Shown here: positions 36,847 to 45,366 of the stretch, piece after piece | Layout: every line of letters starts with the position of its first letter | Position numbering within the stretch: position 1 is the first letter of the stretch | DNA from: Streptomyces sp. JJ66 | Lineage (GTDB): Bacteria; Actinomycetota; Actinomycetes; Streptomycetales; Streptomycetaceae | Direction: 5' to 3' | Assembly: GCF_019303495.1 (NCBI RefSeq) | Contig: NZ_JAEVFI010000012.1 | Location: 32,894 to 96,893 of the forward strand | DNA: 64,000 nt | Notes under the pieces: model-generated | Databases searched by the model: none | Seen by the model: the letters and a program-made list of their open reading frames with translations, nothing else | Told to the model about the DNA's origin: nothing | Program-made: the position numbers and the translations under genes

Positions 36847-37917
36847 ATGACCTCACTGTTCGACCCCGTTACCTTCGGCAAGATCCCCCTGGCCAATCGG
36901 CTCGTGATGGCCCCGATGACACGCAACCGGGCCAAGCCCTGCGGTGGTGCCACCGCCCTGATGGCCGAGTACTACACCCAACGTGCCTCCGCCGGACTCA
37001 TCATCACCGAGGGGGTGCAGCCCTCTGCTGTGGGTCAGGGGTTCCTCAACACCCCTGGGCTACACCATCCCGAGCAGGTGGCCTCCTGGCGCTCGGTAAC
37101 CGAGGCAGTGCACAGTGCCGGTGGGCGGATCGTAGTTCAGCTCATGCACTCGGGCAGGATCGGCCACCCCTCCTTGTACCCCGACGCACACCAGTCGGTC
37201 GCGCCTTCGCCGGTCGCCGCAGCAGGCCAGTGCTTCACACCGGACGGCCCCCAGGACTACCAAGTCCCGCACGAACTGACGGGCGACGACATAGCCAGCA
37301 CTGTCCAGGATTTTGCCAATGCCGCACGCAATGCGATCGAGGCGGGATTCGACGGCGTCCAGATCCACGCGGGAAACGGCTTCCTGCTGCACCAGTTCCT
37401 CGCCGAGAACACCAACCGACGCACCGATGGTTACGGCGGTTCCGTGGCGAACCGCATCCGGCTCACCGTCGAGGTCACCGAGGCCGTCGCCGAGGCGATC
37501 GGCAACGAGCGCACCGCTGTCCGCGTCTCGCCCGGCAATCCGTACAACGACATTGTGGAGGGGGACTCTGAGGCGCTCTACTCCGCGCTGCTCCCGACCC
37601 TGCCCGAACTGGCATTCCTGGAAGTGTGCGAGATCGTCACTCGGTCGGTGACGCACCAGGTGCGGGACCTGTGGAGCGGCAATCTGGTGGTGAACCCGCA
37701 TCCCACGCCGGACTCCTTCCCCGCATCGGAACAGACCGCGAAGGACGTGCTGGACGCGGGTCTGGCAGATGCCGTGTCCCTGGGTACCCTGTTCCTCGCC
37801 AACCCCGACCTGCCTGCCCGGCTCTCGGCTCAGGGGCCGTTCAACGTGCCCGACGAGGCGACGTACTACGGGGGCGATCACCGCGGCTACACCACCTACC
37901 CAGTGCTCGACCGGTGA
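36847..37917 (+). CDS. Old Yellow Enzyme family oxidoreductase, Tyr-to-Phe active site
   Basis: A 356-residue FMN alkene reductase-type protein. LANRLVMAPMTRNRA, YYTQRASAGLIITEG and LMHSGRIGHPS are family signatures. The substrate-binding pair is His174/Asn177 in IHAGNGFLLHQFLAEN. The position that is the proton-donating Tyr in OYE (Tyr196) or YqjM (Tyr169) is Phe179. Hydride transfer may remain while protonation is weakened, so a dehydrogenase or non-classical role is possible. GAGGAG upstream; stop overlaps the PRPP synthetase start (GTGA). Confidence 0.85.
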   Translation: MTSLFDPVTFGKIPLANRLVMAPMTRNRAKPCGGATALMAEYYTQRASAGLIITEGVQPSAVGQGFLNTPGLHHPEQVASWRSVTEAVHSAGGRIVVQLMHSGRIGHPSLYPDAHQSVAPSPVAAAGQCFTPDGPQDYQVPHELTGDDIASTVQDFANAARNAIEAGFDGVQIHAGNGFLLHQFLAENTNRRTDGYGGSVANRIRLTVEVTEAVAEAIGNERTAVRVSPGNPYNDIVEGDSEALYSALLPTLPELAFLEVCEIVTRSVTHQVRDLWSGNLVVNPHPTPDSFPASEQTAKDVLDAGLADAVSLGTLFLANPDLPARLSAQGPFNVPDEATYYGGDHRGYTTYPVLDR

Positions 37918-38885
37918 TTTCCACGCGGAAAGAGGAACGGTCGCTGCTGCTTTTTTCCGGCCGGGCTCACCCCGCCCTGGCCGAGAGGGTCGCACGGCAT
38001 CTGCGAGTTCCTCTGGTGCCCATGAAGGCCCGTGCCTTCTCCAACGGAGAACTGTACGTGCGCTACGAGAAGTCGGTGCGCGGGGCGGATTGCTTCGTGA
38101 TGCAAGCGCACACCGCGCCCATCAACACGTGGATCATGGAACAGCTGATCATGATCGACGCACTGAAGCGCGCGTCCGCCCGGACCGTCACCGTGGTCGC
38201 CCCCTTCTACGGCTACTCGAGGCAGGATAAGAAGCACAAGGGCCGCGAGCCGATCTCAGCTCGGATGCTAGCGGACCTGTTCACCTCCGCAGGAGCGGAC
38301 CGGATCATCACAGTGGACCTGCATACCGATCAAATCGCAGGCTTCTTCAATGGTCCGATGGATCATCTGTTCGCTCTACCGACGCTCGCGGACCACATCG
38401 CTGCGCTCACCGACCCCACCCGGCTCACCGTGGTCTCACCGGACGCGGGCCGGGTACGAGTGGCTGACCGATGGTGCGACCGGCTCGGTACCCCACTGGC
38501 GATCGTCCACAAGAAGCGAGACAAGGACGTGGCCCACCGGGTCAGCGTCCATGAGGTGGTGGGCGAGGTCGATGGACGGGTGTGTGTGCTCGTCGACGAC
38601 ATGGTCGACACGGGCGGCACGATCTGTGCCGCTGCTGACGCCCTGTATGACAATGGCGCCGAAGACGTGATGGTGGCGGCCACGCACGGCATCTTGTCTG
38701 GACCTGCGGCCGACCGTATGAAGAACTCACGGGTCAGCCGTTTCCTCTTCACCGACACGCTGCCGACGGCCGCCGCCACCGGCTTGGACAAGGTGGAGGT
38801 TTTGTCCATCGCTCCCATGCTCGCCCAGGCGATCCACGAGATCTTCGTGGACGGTTCGGTGACGGCCCTCCTTGAGGACTTGTGA
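37914..38885 (+). CDS. prs: Ribose-phosphate pyrophosphokinase (PRPP synthetase)
   Basis: A 323-residue class I PRPP synthetase making PRPP from ribose 5-phosphate and ATP. Seen: SNGELYVRYEKSVRG, the catalytic flexible loop APFYGYSRQDKKHKGREPISAR, TVDLHTDQIAGFF, and the PRPP-binding VLVDDMVDTGGTICAA. The sequence is divergent enough to be a dedicated cluster copy rather than the housekeeping gene. It would supply PRPP for the UPRT and perhaps the TrpF-like step. Last gene of the cluster. Confidence 0.88.
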   Translation: MISTRKEERSLLLFSGRAHPALAERVARHLRVPLVPMKARAFSNGELYVRYEKSVRGADCFVMQAHTAPINTWIMEQLIMIDALKRASARTVTVVAPFYGYSRQDKKHKGREPISARMLADLFTSAGADRIITVDLHTDQIAGFFNGPMDHLFALPTLADHIAALTDPTRLTVVSPDAGRVRVADRWCDRLGTPLAIVHKKRDKDVAHRVSVHEVVGEVDGRVCVLVDDMVDTGGTICAAADALYDNGAEDVMVAATHGILSGPAADRMKNSRVSRFLFTDTLPTAAATGLDKVEVLSIAPMLAQAIHEIFVDGSVTALLEDL

Positions 38886-38903
38886 GCAGCTTTGGGCCGG
38901 TTG

Positions 38904-38938
38904 GGCCGTGGCGTCCGCGTCTCGCGGACGCCACGGCC
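38904..38938 (+). terminator. Strong terminator ending the cluster
   Basis: A perfect 16-bp stem, GGCCGTGGCGTCCGCG (38904-38919) with its complement (38923-38938) and a 3-base loop, 19 bases after the PRPP synthetase stop. The remaining ~245 bases to the next gene show no coding sign. Confidence 0.75.
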
Positions 38939-39183
38939 GAGGAGCGTCGCTCACTCCGCCTGACTGAGCCGGGCCGCTCGCGTTCCACCCCAACCGCGGG
39001 CTCGGGTAGCTATTGCCTGCCGAAGGCCCGTCCCCGTGCGTAGGGGGATGTACCCGTGATGTGGGCGTGGGCTGCCCGGGTGGCGTCCCCCATTCGGGGG
39101 GAGAGCGGCCGTTGTCGGCTTGGTTGGGGGCGGCGCGGGGTTGGGTGGCGCTCGTACGATGAGTGCAGGAGAGGGAGGCCGAT

Positions 39184-39753
39184 GTGACCATCTCGGATCT
39201 GGACCGCCTGCACTCGCAGCTCAGCCGCCTGGAGGACCAGTTCCCGGGCTATACGACAGAGATCGTTGAGGGCAACATCGTGATGAGTCCGGTCCGGCCG
39301 TATCACCTGGAGACCATCGTGGCGCTCTGGACCGGCCTTAGGGCGCAGCTGGCCGAGGAGTGGGCGCTGATCGGCGACGTCAGCGTGCCGATCAGTGAGG
39401 AGTTTGAGTTCTGTCCTGACCTCGCTGTCATTCCCGCGGTGGAGAAGGACAAGAATCTGACCCAGTACGCACCCTCGCTGGTGGAACTCGCGGTGGAGGT
39501 CGTCTCCCCGACGAGCGTCCGTAACGACTACGTCGTCAAGGACGAGCAGTACGCGAAGGCGGGCATTCCGGTGTACGTGATCTTCGACCCGTACCAGGCG
39601 CAGTGCGTCACGATGTGGAACCCCGGCCCTGACGGCTACCGGGGGCGCGACACGTTCCCCTACGGCGAGACCGTGTCGGTGAAGACGCCGCTGGGGGAGC
39701 TGAGCTTCGACACCGCCGAGCTGCCCGTCGATCCTGGGGAGCGGAAGGACTAG
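39184..39753 (+). CDS. Uma2 family (DUF820) PD-(D/E)XK-like protein
   Basis: A 189-residue Uma2/DUF820 protein: YTTEIVEGNIVMSPV, EEFEFCPDLAVIP (Asp of the nuclease-fold core), SLVELAVEVVSPTSVRNDY (Glu/Ser) and KAGIPVYVIFDPY. Family members are restriction-endonuclease-like folds abundant in streptomycetes, function mostly unknown. GTG 39184 follows AGGGAGG. Its stop codon TAG shares bases with the convergent rhomboid stop. Confidence 0.82.
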   Translation: MTISDLDRLHSQLSRLEDQFPGYTTEIVEGNIVMSPVRPYHLETIVALWTGLRAQLAEEWALIGDVSVPISEEFEFCPDLAVIPAVEKDKNLTQYAPSLVELAVEVVSPTSVRNDYVVKDEQYAKAGIPVYVIFDPYQAQCVTMWNPGPDGYRGRDTFPYGETVSVKTPLGELSFDTAELPVDPGERKD

Positions 39754-40385
39754 CTGTACGGGCTGGGGCCGATGCCCGCGCGGGGGGCGCGCCGGGGTGG
39801 GGTGCGGCGGAGCCAGAAGGCGGCGAGGACGCCGCCGATGAGGCCGAAGAGGTGGCCCTGCCAGGAGACACCGGAGTTCGTCGGCAGCACGCCCCACAGG
39901 ATCGAGCCGTACAGCAGCAGCACGGTGATGCCGACGGTGATGTCCAGCGCGTCGCGTTCGACGAATCCGCGCACCAGCAGGTAGCCGAACAGGCCGAAGA
40001 CGACGCCGGACGCGCCCGCGGTGTTGGTGCCGTCCGGGGCGGTGAGCCACACGCCCAGGCCGCTGACGACGATGATGACGAGCACGACGCCGATGAAGCG
40101 GCCCAGCCCGCGTACGGCCGCGAGGAAGCCGAAGATGACCAGCGGCACGGTGTTGGCGGCCACGTGGTCCCAGCCGAAGTGCAAGAACGCGGCCGGGAAG
40201 ATGTCGGCCAGCTCGTCGGTCTGCCGGGGTTCGATGCCGTACTCGCCGACGATCGTGCCGCTGCCGGTGTCGAGGGCGGCGAGCAGCCACAGCAGGACGG
40301 CCCAGGAGAGCATGAACGTCGCCGCTGTCACTGCCCGGGAGCGGCGCGACGCGGGTGCGTTCGTGCCGCTCGGTCCGTACACCAT
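39750..40385 (-). CDS. Rhomboid family intramembrane serine protease
   Basis: A 211-residue six-helix membrane protease. HFGWDHVAANTVPLVIFG carries the HxxxN oxyanion helix, GASGVVFGLFGYLLV the catalytic Ser in GxSG, and SWQGHLFGLIGGVLA the catalytic His. ATG at 40383-40385 is chosen for GGGGG five bases away. Substrate unknown. Downstream and co-directional with the anchored hypothetical protein. Confidence 0.9.
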   Translation of the reverse strand: MVYGPSGTNAPASRRSRAVTAATFMLSWAVLLWLLAALDTGSGTIVGEYGIEPRQTDELADIFPAAFLHFGWDHVAANTVPLVIFGFLAAVRGLGRFIGVVLVIIVVSGLGVWLTAPDGTNTAGASGVVFGLFGYLLVRGFVERDALDITVGITVLLLYGSILWGVLPTNSGVSWQGHLFGLIGGVLAAFWLRRTPPRRAPRAGIGPSPYS

Positions 40386-40415
40386 GCCAACCCCCAGCAA
40401 ACCGCCCGCCGACTG

Positions 40416-41717
40416 CTACAGCTCCAGCGTACGCAAGGTGTGCAGCAGCGAGGAGAGCTCCGGCTCGCGGAGGGTGGCGTAGGTGAGGGCGGCGAGCAGG
40501 TCCTGCGGGTGCAGCTGCTCGGCCCCGCCGGGAGCGGCGACGCGGACGACCTGGCCGGGGGCGAACTCCAGCCGCAGCGGCAGCGGGCCCGCGCCGGCGG
40601 GGGCCCGGGGGTCGAGGCGGGCGAGGTCCACGGTGAGGGCGGACAGGGCGCCGTGCCGGATGGCGAGGTCCAGGTGGACGGGATGGTCGGGGACGCGCGC
40701 GAGCTGGGTCAGGTCCGGGTCGCCGAGCTGGTGGCTGACCGGGCGCAGGGCGGCGGCGAGGCCGTGGGCGGCGTCGCGGGCGGGCAGGGTGACGGTGACG
40801 TGCTCGGCGCCGTCGCGGGTACCGGCGTCGCGCACGGAGGCGTGCTCGGTGAGCGTGGTGCGCACGGCGTCCACGAGGTGTTGCTGCACCTCGGCGGTGG
40901 TCAGCACGGACGTGGAGCGGGTCAGCCGCTCGGCGGGCGCGCCGGACTCGCCGCCGAGCACGTCCGCGAACTCGCCGAACGCCTCCGGGTCCACCCGTAC
41001 CCACTCGCCGCGCAACGCCTGCTGGGCGACGTGCAGCGAGGACGGCAGATCGCCGGTCAGCTCTTCCAGCTCCGGCGTGTGCCGCAGCACCGGCCCGCGG
41101 TACCCGACGTCGGCGGCCAGCGCTCCCAGCCCGACGCGCACGTACAGCTGGTGGTTCACCGACGTCACGCCCAGTACGTCCGCGCCGCCGAAGCTGATCG
41201 CGGCGGCGGTGTCCACCCGTTCGGCGTGTGACAGCTCGTTCAGCGGCTTGCTGGCGCGGACGGCGGCGGCGAACTCCAGGTCCGCGAGCAGCCGCGCCTG
41301 TTCGCGCAGCCGCCACGGTTCGGCGCCGGGCCCGGCGCGGTGGGTCAGGTACTCCTCGATGCGCCGTGGCGAGGCGTCCAGGCGGCCGGTGACGGACACC
41401 GAGCCGTGCTCGCCGAGCTCTCCGACGGCGGCGGCCACCCGCAGGGCCGTCGTCAGTCGCTCCGTCGTACGGGAGGCCACGGTGACGACGGCGAGCAGTG
41501 CGACGCAGGTCAGGGCGGCGACGACGGCGGTCACCAGACGGCCGGTGCGCGGGCGGCGCGGCGGCGGCGGACTGGTGCGCGGGGCGGTGTCGATGGCGTT
41601 ACTCCCTGACGTCGGTGGCCGTCGGTGCCGGGGCGGGGCGGGGGTCGGGCCGGGCCGGGCGGCTTGGTGGTCGGTCCGGGCCGGGGCGGGGCAGTCACGA
41701 CCGGACGGGGCGTCCAC
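40416..41717 (-). CDS. Membrane-anchored secreted hypothetical protein
   Basis: A 433-residue protein: Pro/Arg-rich cytoplasmic N-terminus (1-60), one helix LVTAVVAALTCVALLAVVTVA (~61-82), then a ~350-residue extracytoplasmic domain. SVTGRLDASPRRIEEYLT, AISFGGADVLGVTSVNHQLYVRVGL and a C-terminal beta-rich part suggest a lipoprotein-carrier-like fold, but I do not recognise the family. The start could be later than the first ATG, since residues 1-40 are low-complexity. Confidence 0.65.
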   Translation of the reverse strand: MDAPSGRDCPAPARTDHQAARPGPTPAPPRHRRPPTSGSNAIDTAPRTSPPPPRRPRTGRLVTAVVAALTCVALLAVVTVASRTTERLTTALRVAAAVGELGEHGSVSVTGRLDASPRRIEEYLTHRAGPGAEPWRLREQARLLADLEFAAAVRASKPLNELSHAERVDTAAAISFGGADVLGVTSVNHQLYVRVGLGALAADVGYRGPVLRHTPELEELTGDLPSSLHVAQQALRGEWVRVDPEAFGEFADVLGGESGAPAERLTRSTSVLTTAEVQQHLVDAVRTTLTEHASVRDAGTRDGAEHVTVTLPARDAAHGLAAALRPVSHQLGDPDLTQLARVPDHPVHLDLAIRHGALSALTVDLARLDPRAPAGAGPLPLRLEFAPGQVVRVAAPGGAEQLHPQDLLAALTYATLREPELSSLLHTLRTLEL

Positions 41718-41791
41718 TGCCGAGCCCCCGCGCCCCGTGCGGCCCTGGGGCCACGCTAGCGTCCGGCCGCGCGGGCCGTAGGCTCGGCGGG

Positions 41792-42469
41792 GTGACTGAC
41801 GCTGAGCGCCGCCCGTGGATCGTCGGCGTCTCCGGAGCTTCCGGGACGCCCTACGCCGCCGCTGTGCTGCGCGCGCTGCTCGCGGCCGGGGAGCCGGTGG
41901 ACCTGGTGGTCAGCCGCGCCGCCCGGCTCACCGTGCTGGACGAGACCGGGCACCCCTTCCGCGACGCCCACTGGGCCGACGACCTGCGCCGCTGGCTCGC
42001 GCGCGGCGCCGACGGCACGCCCGACGCGTTCGGTGACGTCCCGGTGGACGGCGTGCGCCACTGGGCCGCCGGTGACCTCGCGGCCGGGCCGTCGTCCGGC
42101 TCGTACCCGGCGCGCGGGATGCTGATCGTCCCGGCGTCCACGGCGTGCGTGGCCGGGGTGGCGCTCGGGCTGTCCAAGGATCTGCTGCAACGTGCGGCGA
42201 GCGTCACGCTCAAGGAGCGGCGGCCGCTGGTGGTGGCGGTGCGGGAAACGCCGCTGAACGGGTCCACGCTGCGGCACCTGGTCACCCTGGACGACGTGGG
42301 GGCGGTCGTGCTGCCCGCCTCGCCCGCGTTCTACGCCGGGGCGCGGCACATCCAGGACGCGGTGGACTTCGTCGCCGGGCGGGCGCTGGACGCGGTGGGG
42401 GTGCGGCACGGGCTGTACCGGCGGTGGGGCGGCGAGCTGGGCGCGGCGCGGGCTGACGCGGCGGAGTAG
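41792..42469 (+). CDS. mqnM: UbiX-like flavin prenyltransferase of menaquinone pathway
   Basis: A 225-residue UbiX-family enzyme that would make prenyl-FMN for the UbiD-type decarboxylase at 25126. Nucleotide-binding start GVSGASGTPYAAAVLRALL; later MLIVPASTACVAGVALGLSKDLLQRAASVTLKERRPLVVAVRETPLN is the clear UbiX signature. GTG 41792 with a weak GGCGGG upstream. Its partners mqnL and mqnP are 14 kb to the left, beyond the island. Confidence 0.88.
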   Translation: MTDAERRPWIVGVSGASGTPYAAAVLRALLAAGEPVDLVVSRAARLTVLDETGHPFRDAHWADDLRRWLARGADGTPDAFGDVPVDGVRHWAAGDLAAGPSSGSYPARGMLIVPASTACVAGVALGLSKDLLQRAASVTLKERRPLVVAVRETPLNGSTLRHLVTLDDVGAVVLPASPAFYAGARHIQDAVDFVAGRALDAVGVRHGLYRRWGGELGAARADAAE

Positions 42470-42476
42470 CCCCCGC

Positions 42477-42570
42477 CCCGGCTTCCGTCCCGTCCCGCCC
42501 CGGCTCCGTCCCGTCCCGCCTCGGCCCGGCTCCGTCCCTCCCCGCTTCCGTCCCTCCCCACTTCCGGTCT
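42477..42570. repeat. Pyrimidine-rich tandem repeats
   Basis: About four imperfect copies of a ~22-bp unit of the type CTTCCGTCCCGTCCCGCCCCGG following the mqnM stop. No gene. Probably replication slippage; it might also slow transcription. Confidence 0.5.
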
Positions 42571-42677
42571 TCCGGCCCCGGCCCCAGCGGGAACACCTCG
42601 CAGGCGAGGGCGAGCGCATAGCTTAGATTCGGGTGTGCAGGGTACGTACAGGCGGCACAGTGGAAGGCAGCAGACGC

Positions 42678-43142
42678 ATGGACGCGGTGGACAGACAGCT
42701 CATCCAGGCGCTGCGCGAGAACGGCAGGGCCTCCTACGCGGAGCTGGGCCGACTGGTCGGGCTGTCCGGACCGAGCGTCACCGACCGGATCAACCGGCTG
42801 GAGGCGGCCGGGGTCATCACCGGCTACCGCGCCACCGTGGACGCGCCGAGCCTCGGCCTGGGCGTCACCGCGCTGATCGGGATCTCGCTGTCCGACGCGA
42901 CGGACCACGAGGACGTCGCCGGGCGGCTGCGCGAGCTGGTGGAGATCGAGGACTGCTGGTTCATCGCGGGCGACGACTCCTACATGCTCAAGGTCCGCGC
43001 CACCGACGTGGACGGGCTGGAGCGCACGATCCGCCGCCTGTCCGGCACCAAGGGCGTCTCGCGCACCCGGACGACGATCGTGCTGTCCACCAAGTGGGAG
43101 AACCGGGTCGGCGAGCTGCCGGACGCCGAGGACGCCGCCTGA
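42678..43142 (+). CDS. Lrp/AsnC family transcriptional regulator
   Basis: A 154-residue regulator: DRQLIQALRENGRASYAELGRLVGLSGPSVTDRINRLEAAGVI is the N-terminal helix-turn-helix and the remainder the RAM ligand domain (DDSYMLKVRATDVDGLERTI). ATG 42678 has GGAAGG ten bases upstream; GTG 42660 is possible. Sits between mqnM and mqnE; regulation of the menaquinone genes is plausible. Confidence 0.88.
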   Translation: MDAVDRQLIQALRENGRASYAELGRLVGLSGPSVTDRINRLEAAGVITGYRATVDAPSLGLGVTALIGISLSDATDHEDVAGRLRELVEIEDCWFIAGDDSYMLKVRATDVDGLERTIRRLSGTKGVSRTRTTIVLSTKWENRVGELPDAEDAA

Positions 43143-43330
43143 CGGCCGCCCCCAGCCCGGGCGGCTGACGCCGGGGGCGCCCCGACTTGTCCCGAATGGC
43201 GTGGCGTACGCTCGACTGCGGCGCGAGCGGGCGCGGGCGCGCGGCGCCGCCGGGAAGACACCGGGACGGCCGCCGCAGGGCGACGGGACCGACGCCGCAC
43301 GGGCGCCGGGACGACAGGGAGGCGCGAGGT

Positions 43331-44497
43331 ATGGACGCTGGGCTCAAGCGGGAGCTGGAGGCGAAGGTCCGCTCCGGCGAGCGGCTGACCCGGGAGGACG
43401 GCCTCGCCCTGTACGCGTCCGACGACCTGGCCTGGCTCGGCGACCTCGCCCACGAGGTGCGCACCCGCAAGAACGGTGACGCCGTCTACTTCAACGTCAA
43501 CCGTCACCTGAACATGACCAACGTGTGCACCGCGTCGTGCGCCTACTGCTCCTTCCAGCGCAAGCCGGGGGAGAAGGACGCGTACACGATGCGCATCGAG
43601 GAGGCGGTGCGGCTCGCTCAGGAGATGGAGGGCGAGAACCTCACCGAGCTGCACATCGTCAACGGGCTGCACCCGACGCTGCCGTGGCGGTACTACCCGC
43701 GTTCGCTGCGCGCGCTGAAGGAGGCGCTGCCCGCCGATGTCTCGCTCAAGGCGTTCACCGCCACCGAGATCCACCACTTCGAGACGATCTCCGGCAGGGA
43801 CGCGAGCGAGATCCTGGACGAGCTGATCGACGCGGGCCTGGAGTCGCTGACCGGTGGGGGCGCGGAGATCTTCGACTGGGAGGTCCGCCAGCACATCGTG
43901 GACCACGCCACCCACTGGGAGGACTGGTCGCGCATTCACCGCCTCGCGCACAGCAAGGGCCTGAAGACGCCGTGCACGATGCTCTACGGCCACATCGAGG
44001 AGCCGCGCCACCGCGTGGACCACGTACTGCGGCTGCGGGAACTCCAGGACGAGACGGGCGGGTTCCACGTCTTCATCCCGCTGCGCTACCAGCACGACTT
44101 CGTGGACATGAAGGACGGCAAGATCCGCAACCGGCTCCAGGCCCGCACCACGATGGCCACCGGCGCTCAGGCGCTGAAGACGTTCGCCGTCTCCCGGCTG
44201 CTGTTCGACAACGTGCCGCACGTGAAGGTCTTCTGGGTCATGCACGGCGTCCAGACGGCGCAGCTCGCGCTCCAGCACGGCGCGGACGACATGGACGGCT
44301 CGGTCGTCGAGTACAAGATCACCCACGACGCCGACGACTACGGCACCCCGGACAAGCTCACCCGCGAGGACCTGCTGGAACTCATCCGCGACGCCGGTTT
44401 CCGCCCCGTCGAGCGCAACACCCGCTACGAGACGGTGCGCGAGTACCCCGGCCCGGACCCGGACCGGCGCGAGTCGCCGCAGCCGATGCGGGTGTGA
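43331..44497 (+). CDS. mqnE: Aminofutalosine synthase MqnE
   Basis: A 388-residue radical SAM enzyme of the futalosine menaquinone pathway, joining a SAM-derived adenosyl radical to the chorismate-derived enol ether. The cluster Cys are 66, 70 and 73 (CTASCAYC), followed by SFQRKPGEKDAYTM. Also ELHIVNGLHPTLPWRYYP and GGGAEIFDWEVRQ. ATG 43331 follows GGGAGG. No other mqn synthesis gene (mqnA, B, C, D) is in the window. Confidence 0.92.
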   Translation: MDAGLKRELEAKVRSGERLTREDGLALYASDDLAWLGDLAHEVRTRKNGDAVYFNVNRHLNMTNVCTASCAYCSFQRKPGEKDAYTMRIEEAVRLAQEMEGENLTELHIVNGLHPTLPWRYYPRSLRALKEALPADVSLKAFTATEIHHFETISGRDASEILDELIDAGLESLTGGGAEIFDWEVRQHIVDHATHWEDWSRIHRLAHSKGLKTPCTMLYGHIEEPRHRVDHVLRLRELQDETGGFHVFIPLRYQHDFVDMKDGKIRNRLQARTTMATGAQALKTFAVSRLLFDNVPHVKVFWVMHGVQTAQLALQHGADDMDGSVVEYKITHDADDYGTPDKLTREDLLELIRDAGFRPVERNTRYETVREYPGPDPDRRESPQPMRV

Positions 44498-44616
44498 GCC
44501 ACCGTCCTCACGGGGGCCGCCGCTGACCTGACGACGTAACCAGCCCGCCCGGCCCGCCAGGCGCACACCCACCCCACCAGAGCCAGCAGGACCGCCAGGA
44601 GAAGGAAGACACCGCT

Positions 44617-45168
44617 GTGACCAGCAGCCCGAGCCCCGACCCCACGGGAACCAGCCCCGCCGGAACCGGCACCACCGAGACCGGGACCGCAGCAACGGGC
44701 ACCACCGGAACCGAGACCGCCGCGAGGGGCGCCACCGGAACCGAGACCGCCGCGAGGGGCGCCACCGGAACCGGAGCCGGGGCCACCGGAACCGGGACCG
44801 GCGCCACCGGAGCCGGGGCCGCCACCGCCACCCCCCGCGCCGGAGCCGACGCCCCGGGCGGCGCCGCGCGGCAGCCCGCCCGGCACGCCACCCTGCGCTA
44901 CACACTGATGCGGATCGGCCTGTTCGCCGCCAGCTTCCTGGTGCTGTCGGTGCTGGCCTGGTTCGGGATCATCCCCGAGGGCATCGGGAAGTCGAACCCG
45001 CTGTGGCTGCTGGCGCTGGCCATCCTCGTCTCCGCCCCGCTCAGCCTGGTGCTGCTGCGCACCCAGCGCGAGGCGATGGCCCAGCAGATCGGGCCGCGCA
45101 TGGACCGCGTCTCGGGCTCGGTCAAGAGCCGTATCGCCGCCCAGCGCGACCACGAGGACGGCGTCTGA
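44617..45168 (+). CDS. DUF4229 membrane protein with repetitive N-terminus
   Basis: A 183-residue protein. The first ~80 residues are Gly/Thr/Ala-rich repeats encoded by tandem DNA repeats. The C-terminal DUF4229 part has two helices (MRIGLFAASFLVLSVLAWFG and LWLLALAILVSAPLSLVLL) and a conserved RTQREAMAQQI tail. GTG start after GGAGAAGGAAG. From memory, follows mqnE in other streptomycetes too. Confidence 0.8.
   Translation: MTSSPSPDPTGTSPAGTGTTETGTAATGTTGTETAARGATGTETAARGATGTGAGATGTGTGATGAGAATATPRAGADAPGGAARQPARHATLRYTLMRIGLFAASFLVLSVLAWFGIIPEGIGKSNPLWLLALAILVSAPLSLVLLRTQREAMAQQIGPRMDRVSGSVKSRIAAQRDHEDGV
44704..44763. repeat. Two perfect 30-bp tandem repeats inside DUF4229 gene
   Basis: Two exact copies, each beginning ACCGGAACCGAGACCGCC (44704-44733 and 44734-44763), with a partial third. 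Translated as GTETAARGAT repeats. The length keeps frame, so copy number may vary between strains. Confidence 0.85.
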
Positions 45169-45260
45169 CGCGCGGGCTCACCGCCCACGGCGTCTGCGCG
45201 CGGGGCCGCCGCCACGGCGTCCCAGCCGCCGGTGTAACGCCCCTCACACCCCCTCACTCA

Positions 45261-45291
45261 CCCCACCGGGAATCCACCTTCCCCGGCGGGG
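45261..45291 (+). terminator. Imperfect hairpin after DUF4229 gene
   Basis: CCCCACCGGGAA (45261-45272) against TTCCCCGGCGGGG (45279-45291), with one A-C mismatch; a probable terminator before the leader-peptide promoter. Confidence 0.45.
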
Positions 45292-45311
45292 TGTTGTGCT
45301 CTCACGTACCC

Positions 45312-45338
45312 GGCACCCAAAGGCAAGCTTTGGGTGCC
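45312..45338. promoter_or_regulatory. 11-bp dyad upstream of leader peptide
   Basis: GGCACCCAAAG (45312-45322) and CTTTGGGTGCC (45328-45338), perfect arms with a 5-base spacer, ending 16 bases before a TAGCGT -10-like element (45354-45359). The place corresponds to the -35 region, so an operator is likely. ATG 45367 lies 7 bases after the -10, suggesting a leaderless transcript. Confidence 0.6.
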
Positions 45339-45366
45339 TCAAAGACCGAGTGTTAGCGTGAGGCCC

